64,000 bases of DNA. Source: Bythopirellula polymerisocia (lineage in GTDB: Bacteria; Planctomycetota; Planctomycetia; Pirellulales; Lacipirellulaceae). Location: assembly GCF_007860015.1 (NCBI RefSeq), contig NZ_SJPS01000007.1, positions 307,855 to 371,854 on the forward strand, given 5' to 3'. This document shows, piece by piece, positions 60,595-64,000 of the stretch; the stretch's first letter is position 1, and every line of letters begins with the position of its first letter. Below the pieces are notes generated by a model, which had not been told where the DNA came from, made no database searches, and saw only the letters and a list, made by a program, of their open reading frames with translations. Made by a program: the position numbers and the translations under genes.

Positions 60595-61896
60595 ATGTTT
60601 GTTGAGTCAACTATTGCTGTAATTGCATCGTTCAGTGAACCCTCGACGAGTACATGGATCATGCTCACGGGGATCACCGTGAATGCTGCATGCGCGCTGG
60701 TTGGTTGCTTCCTGATACTGCGAAAGATGAGCATGATGGGGGATGCACTTTCCCATGCAGTGCTGCCTGGGCTGGTCGTGGCGTTTGTGTTGACGGGATC
60801 TCGCAGCATGGTTCCTATGTTTGTGGGAGCGGTGATTGCCGGACTGCTTACCACGTTCATGACCCAAACACTCCACCAGTATCTGCGAGTTCCCAGCGAC
60901 GCCAGCATGGGCATCGTTTTCACCGCAATGTTTGCCGTTGGAGTCGTCCTGGTAAAACAATTTACCGAAGGGTTGCATTTCGATATCGGCTGCGTTTATG
61001 AGGGTGCCCTGGAGTATGTACCGTTCGGAGAACGTGTGGCTGGATTGCCTCGGCAACTCTTTACGTCGCTAGTGGTGCTGCTACTGAATTTCGCTGTCTT
61101 GATCATGCTTTGGAAAGAACTAAAGCTCAGTGCATTTGATCCGGCCTTGGCGACCACAATGGGTTTCTCCGCCACCAAAATGCACTACCTATTGATGGTA
61201 CTCGTGTCAGTGACAACTGTGGCCTCGTTTGAAGCCGTGGGATCGATTCTGGTTGTGGCGATGTTAATCGTCCCTGCTTCGACGGCACATTTGCTTAGTG
61301 ATCGGTTGGGATGGATGGTCGTGCTCTCGGTTTTGATCGGTGCAGTTGCTGCTGTGCTGGGCTTTTGGTGGGCTACCTACTGGGACACCAGCATTAGCGG
61401 CATGATGACTGTTGCGGCGGGTTGTCTGTATGCGATCGCTGTACTGGTATCGCCTAGGTATGGTCTCATCAGCAGTGTTCTTCGCAATATACGGATGTCG
61501 TTGTTGGTATTGCGCGACGATGTGTTGGCCATGCTCTATCGAATCGAGGAGCTCAAAAGCAGTAAGAAATTCTCGATTGCCGAAACGGCAGCCGCCGTTG
61601 GTGGAGGTTGGTTGGCAAGTGTTTCTATCTTCCAATTGCAACGGAGTGGAAATATTGAACAGGCTAGCGGAAGTTTGCAGCTTACAGACCAAGGGCGTGA
61701 AGCGGCCCGCAGGCTGGTCCGCTCGCATCGCTTGTGGGAAACCTACCTCGTGGAACAGTTGGGAATGCCGTTGGATCATGTGCATGAACCGGCCCACCGT
61801 GTCGAGCATTACATCGATGAGCAGATTCAAGAGCAACTAGCGGCGGAGTTGGAAACTTCCGATCAGGACCCCCATGGCCGTCAGATTCCTCACTAA
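60595..61896 (+). CDS. metal ABC transporter permease fused to DtxR-like domain (second)
   Basis: The second permease has the same architecture. Helices fill residues 15-290 (TWIMLTGITVNAACALVGCF, MSMMGDALSHAVLPGLVVAF, FEAVGSILVVAMLIVPASTA). From about 300 the cytosolic part has VLAMLYRIEELKSSKKFSIA, a winged-helix stretch (GNIEQASGSLQLTDQGREAA), and the dimerisation domain RSHRLWETYLVEQLGMPLDH with VHEPAHRVEHYIDEQIQEQL. Here both the VHEPA and VEHYID metal-type motifs of DtxR proteins are kept. Two different permeases plus one ATPase suggest a heterodimeric channel, as in TroCD or MntCD systems. Confidence 0.85.
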   Translation: MFVESTIAVIASFSEPSTSTWIMLTGITVNAACALVGCFLILRKMSMMGDALSHAVLPGLVVAFVLTGSRSMVPMFVGAVIAGLLTTFMTQTLHQYLRVPSDASMGIVFTAMFAVGVVLVKQFTEGLHFDIGCVYEGALEYVPFGERVAGLPRQLFTSLVVLLLNFAVLIMLWKELKLSAFDPALATTMGFSATKMHYLLMVLVSVTTVASFEAVGSILVVAMLIVPASTAHLLSDRLGWMVVLSVLIGAVAAVLGFWWATYWDTSISGMMTVAAGCLYAIAVLVSPRYGLISSVLRNIRMSLLVLRDDVLAMLYRIEELKSSKKFSIAETAAAVGGGWLASVSIFQLQRSGNIEQASGSLQLTDQGREAARRLVRSHRLWETYLVEQLGMPLDHVHEPAHRVEHYIDEQIQEQLAAELETSDQDPHGRQIPH

Positions 61897-61917
61897 TTGT
61901 GCAATTTGTGATCCCCT

Positions 61918-61935
61918 GTGTGCGACTTCGCACAC
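61918..61935 (+). terminator. candidate terminator hairpin after the metal operon
   Basis: GTGTGCGA-CT-TCGCACAC forms an 8-bp perfect stem 22 nt after the second permease stop. No U-run follows directly (TCAAAATCG), so intrinsic termination is possible but not strong. Confidence 0.4.
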
Positions 61936-62043
61936 TCAAAATCGAATGTTTTACAGAGGGGACGCCATTTATTCTGCTCTCGAAATTCGGTATAATGAGT
62001 GGCAATAAGAACCTGAAAGCCGCGACCCTTTCGAGCAAGACCC

Positions 62044-63039
62044 ATGGCCACCGATACACTTCCCGAACACCAGGAACACGTCGCTGACGAGGAATACGTC
62101 ACCCCGCAAGGGCACGAGCATGCCGGGCCGCACCATCTCGAGTGGCCTGCTACGGCAGTCAATCCGATCCGAGTACGCTGGCGCTATGCAGTTGGAATCC
62201 CTGCAGTGCATGTGCTGGCATGTTTAGCTTTTTTTCCCTACTTCTTCAGTTGGACGGGGGTTGTACTCGCCATCCTAGGGCTTTACGTCTTTGGGACGCT
62301 GGGCATCAACCTATGCTACCATCGCCTACTAACTCATCAGGGGTTCGTGACCCCCAAATGGCTTGAGCACACGTTTGCCATACTCGGGGTCTGCACCATG
62401 CAGGATACACCTGCTTGCTGGATCGCCATGCATCGCATCCATCACAAGCACTCCGACGATCGACCTGATCCCCACAGTCCGTTGGTGAACTTCCTCTGGG
62501 GACATTTTGGCTGGTTGATGTTTCAGAATCGGGAGTTTACCAATGTCTACGACTATCAACGATTTACCCGTGATATCCTAAAAGACCCGTTCTATATGAA
62601 ACTTGAAAAGAGCGAGAACTGGCTGAAGGTTTATGCCGCTTCGATGGTGGTGTTCTTCCTGGCCGGCTTTTTGATTGGTTGGCCACTCGGAGGTTCGGTC
62701 GCTGCCGGAGTGCAGTTCGGCGCAAGCCTCTTGGTTTGGGGTGTCTTTGTTCGAACGGTACTTACCTGGCACATCACTTGGAGCGTGAACTCGGTCACCC
62801 ACGTTTGGGGTTATCGAAATTACGAGACCGACGACAATAGCCGTAACAACTGGCTGGTTGGCCTCTGGGCCAATGGCGAAGGTTGGCACAACAACCACCA
62901 CGCAGATCAGCGCGCCGCGGCCCACGGGCACAAATGGTGGGAATTCGACGTCACTTGGATTACTATCGTTCTGCTCGAAAAACTCGGCCTGGCAACCGAT
63001 GTGGTACGACCTCGCTGTTGGAAGCAGCAAAAAGCGTAG
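62044..63039 (+). CDS. acyl-CoA/acyl-lipid delta-9 desaturase
   Basis: The three His boxes of membrane fatty-acid desaturases are in place: HRLLTHQGF, HRIHHKHSDDRPDPHSP, and GEGWHNNHHADQRAA. Four hydrophobic segments flank them (LACLAFFPYFFSWTGVVLAILG, VVFFLAGFLIGWPLGGSVAAG). The enzyme introduces a double bond into membrane acyl chains with a di-iron centre. The hydrophilic N-terminal 45 residues are His- and Glu-rich (PEHQEHVADEEYVTPQGHEH). Length 331 aa is typical. The gene ends at a perfect palindrome that may stop transcription from both sides. Confidence 0.92.
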   Translation: MATDTLPEHQEHVADEEYVTPQGHEHAGPHHLEWPATAVNPIRVRWRYAVGIPAVHVLACLAFFPYFFSWTGVVLAILGLYVFGTLGINLCYHRLLTHQGFVTPKWLEHTFAILGVCTMQDTPACWIAMHRIHHKHSDDRPDPHSPLVNFLWGHFGWLMFQNREFTNVYDYQRFTRDILKDPFYMKLEKSENWLKVYAASMVVFFLAGFLIGWPLGGSVAAGVQFGASLLVWGVFVRTVLTWHITWSVNSVTHVWGYRNYETDDNSRNNWLVGLWANGEGWHNNHHADQRAAAHGHKWWEFDVTWITIVLLEKLGLATDVVRPRCWKQQKA

Positions 63040-63064
63040 CGAACCAAGAATTTTGGTTTTTCAT

Positions 63065-63100
63065 ATTAACGCCCATGGGTTGCAACCCATGGGCGTTAAT
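63065..63100. terminator. perfect 36-bp palindrome between convergent genes
   Basis: ATTAACGCCCATGGGTTG is followed directly by its exact inverse complement, with no spacer, giving 18-bp arms. It lies between the convergent desaturase (stop 63039) and ndk (stop 63128) genes, so a bidirectional terminator is a natural reading. Weak T-runs lie on either side. It also resembles GGGTTGCAACCC-type dispersed repeats. Confidence 0.65.
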
Positions 63101-63127
63101 TGCTTACTGGACAGCTGCCCGCTGCTA

Positions 63128-63586
63128 TTATTCATCCGCTGCGCGCATCCAGGGGGTGATGGTCGGCGTATCGTCGACTAATTCGCTTGTCTTGAAGTAC
63201 AACGCTATTTCTCGCTCGGCGGCCTCGGGGCTGTCGCTGCCATGAACCAGGTTCATCTGTCGGCTGCTGCTGAAGTCGCCGCGGACCGTGCCCGGAGCGG
63301 CATTTAAGCCGTTGGTGGCACCAAGCATGTCGCGCACCACGCGAATGGCCTCTAACCCTTCGACCACAGCCGCCATCACCGGGCCCCCCGTGATAAAGCC
63401 TTCGAGGGTGGGATACCATCCCTTCTCGACGTGCTCGGCATAGTGCTGCTTGGCCAGATCGGGCGTGATCCGCAGCATCTTCATGGCGACAAAGTTGAGC
63501 CCCTTTTGCTCGAAGCGGGAAATGATCTGCCCCATCAGGCGGCGTTGGACACAGTCAGGTTTCAGTAGAATAAATGTGCGTTGCAT
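63128..63586 (-). CDS. ndk: nucleoside diphosphate kinase
   Basis: Ndk transfers phosphate between NTPs and NDPs through a phosphohistidine. The protein begins MQRTFILLKPDCVQRRLMGQ and has the active-site His in NLVHGSDSPEAAEREIALYF; RDMLGATNGLNAAPGTVRGDF is the nucleotide site. At 152 aa it is the usual size. The gene is convergent with the desaturase. Its upstream region contains degenerate GGTTAGT-like repeats (63589-63618). Confidence 0.97.
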   Translation of the reverse strand: MQRTFILLKPDCVQRRLMGQIISRFEQKGLNFVAMKMLRITPDLAKQHYAEHVEKGWYPTLEGFITGGPVMAAVVEGLEAIRVVRDMLGATNGLNAAPGTVRGDFSSSRQMNLVHGSDSPEAAEREIALYFKTSELVDDTPTITPWMRAADE

Positions 63587-63588
63587 TG

Positions 63589-63618
63589 GTGTGGTGAGTG
63601 GTTGGTGGCTAGTGGTTG
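63589..63618. repeat. degenerate heptamer tract upstream of ndk
   Basis: GGTGTGGTGAGTGGTTGGTG and GCTAGTGGTTG are imperfect copies of the GGTTAGT word arrayed at 7681-7757. The tract lies directly upstream of the ndk start. Confidence 0.45.
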
Positions 63619-63813
63619 ATAGAACTAAGCCGCGACGCTATGCGTCGCAGGGATTCGAGCCACGCATTTTAGGGCATCGGCGGAGGCTGCTCAAGTCAAA
63701 TACTATGCTTTTCCACTCTCCGTGTGAGCGTCTCGAAAGTAGGTGTGAAATTTGCTCTAATTCTGTTGTGCGGGTAAGTCTTCCTATTTTCCACATTTCT
63801 AGGAGTCGATCAT

Positions 63814-64000
63814 GTCCACATCTCCCCAGGAATCTTTGGACATCAACGAAGAAGAACAGCTCCTATACGAGCGTTTAGAGGGCTGCTTTGAGCAGGAGCG
63901 TAAGCGCGTGGCTAAGCTGCTGGCCGATAAGGACGACTCGAACCTGTTCGGCCAGACGGAGTACGATCTCCGCGACCGGGTGCACGCCCTGGGAGCGAAG
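63814..64000 (+). CDS. probable transposase N-terminus (ISKra4-like), cut by window edge
   Basis: An ATG at 63814, with AGGAG 8 nt upstream, opens 62 codons to the window end. The product is acidic and helical (EEEQLLYERLEGCFEQERKR, VAKLLADKDDSNLFGQTEYD, LRDRVHALGAK). The LFGQTEYDLRDRVHALGAK segment resembles the N-terminal part of ISKra4-family transposases as I remember them; catalytic DDE residues lie beyond the window. The left terminal repeat could not be identified in the 230 bp before it. Confidence 0.45.

Noticed and set aside
63620..63720. tRNA-like stretch with GGATTCGAGCC
   Set aside because: Only a T-loop-like string is present; no acceptor stem or anticodon arm can be drawn around it on either strand.

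Overview
The window reads as chromosomal DNA from a member of the phylum Planctomycetota, probably order Pirellulales (inference). The pointers are a DUF1559 pseudopilin, a PEP-CTERM/dockerin-like secreted glycosidase, PQQ-like propeller proteins, an M16 peptidase pair, large signal-peptide proteins of unknown function, and genes for methanopterin-type cofactor synthesis outside the archaea. Most of it is ordinary, fairly dense core genome. Two stretches (about 7.67-9.05 kb and 10.1-10.9 kb) are repeat-rich and gene-poor, and a few loci are decayed.

Layout. 0-3.5 kb: the end of an EF-hand lipoprotein gene (cut by the left edge), a tyrosine-recombinase remnant, and a GH18-like secreted enzyme. 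3.8-7.7 kb: an ABC-F ATPase convergent with pqiA-pqiB. 7.7-9.05 kb: an island of heptamer repeats and palindromes. 9.05-12.9 kb: a DUF3500 protein and a lipoprotein-type copper amine oxidase. 13.0-16.5 kb: a zinc-ribbon remnant, rnc, mgtE and a small unknown gene. 16.8-18.5 kb: pdxJ and dapA. 18.5-24.5 kb: a six-gene operon (SDR, dihydropteroate-synthase-like, pabB, pabA, DUF447, beta-RFAP synthase) that appears to make p-aminobenzoate and commit it to tetrahydromethanopterin. 24.6-28.2 kb: a membrane PQQ-propeller protein, a FabD-like protein and a CBS-domain protein. 28.6-29.7 kb: a small pilin cassette whose second and third genes are broken. 29.7-34.8 kb: an ABC-2 export system with accessory membrane proteins. 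34.9-42.9 kb: a large planctomycete-type exported protein, a DUF309 protein, lipA, cysK, a GRDP-like/TIGR04222 membrane protein and an exported PQQ propeller. 43.1-50.0 kb: fused 5-oxoprolinase, an exported unknown, cbiX-like and rarA. 50.2-55.3 kb: sthA, a gamma-glutamylcyclotransferase-like gene, two M16 peptidases and a GNAT. 55.5-61.9 kb: a MntR-like regulator divergent from DUF1559 pseudopilin, small membrane protein, metal-binding lipoprotein, ATPase and two permeases. 62.0-64 kb: a fatty acid desaturase, ndk and the start of a probable transposase.

The most unusual locus is the metal-uptake cluster at 55.5-61.9 kb. Both permeases carry a cytosolic DtxR/MntR-like winged-helix and dimerisation domain at their C-termini, and a DUF1559 pseudopilin plus a small membrane protein sit first in the apparent transcription unit, opposite a separate MntR-like gene. 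The second is the methanopterin operon, which includes an SDR protein lacking the catalytic Tyr of the family. Other points of note are a pilin-associated lipoprotein gene kept in frame over 166 codons despite three internal stops, a hairpin that would bury the start codon of the first gene, and several perfect or near-perfect palindromes.

No tRNA, rRNA or CRISPR array was recognised. Names rest on motif reading only; no database search was possible.
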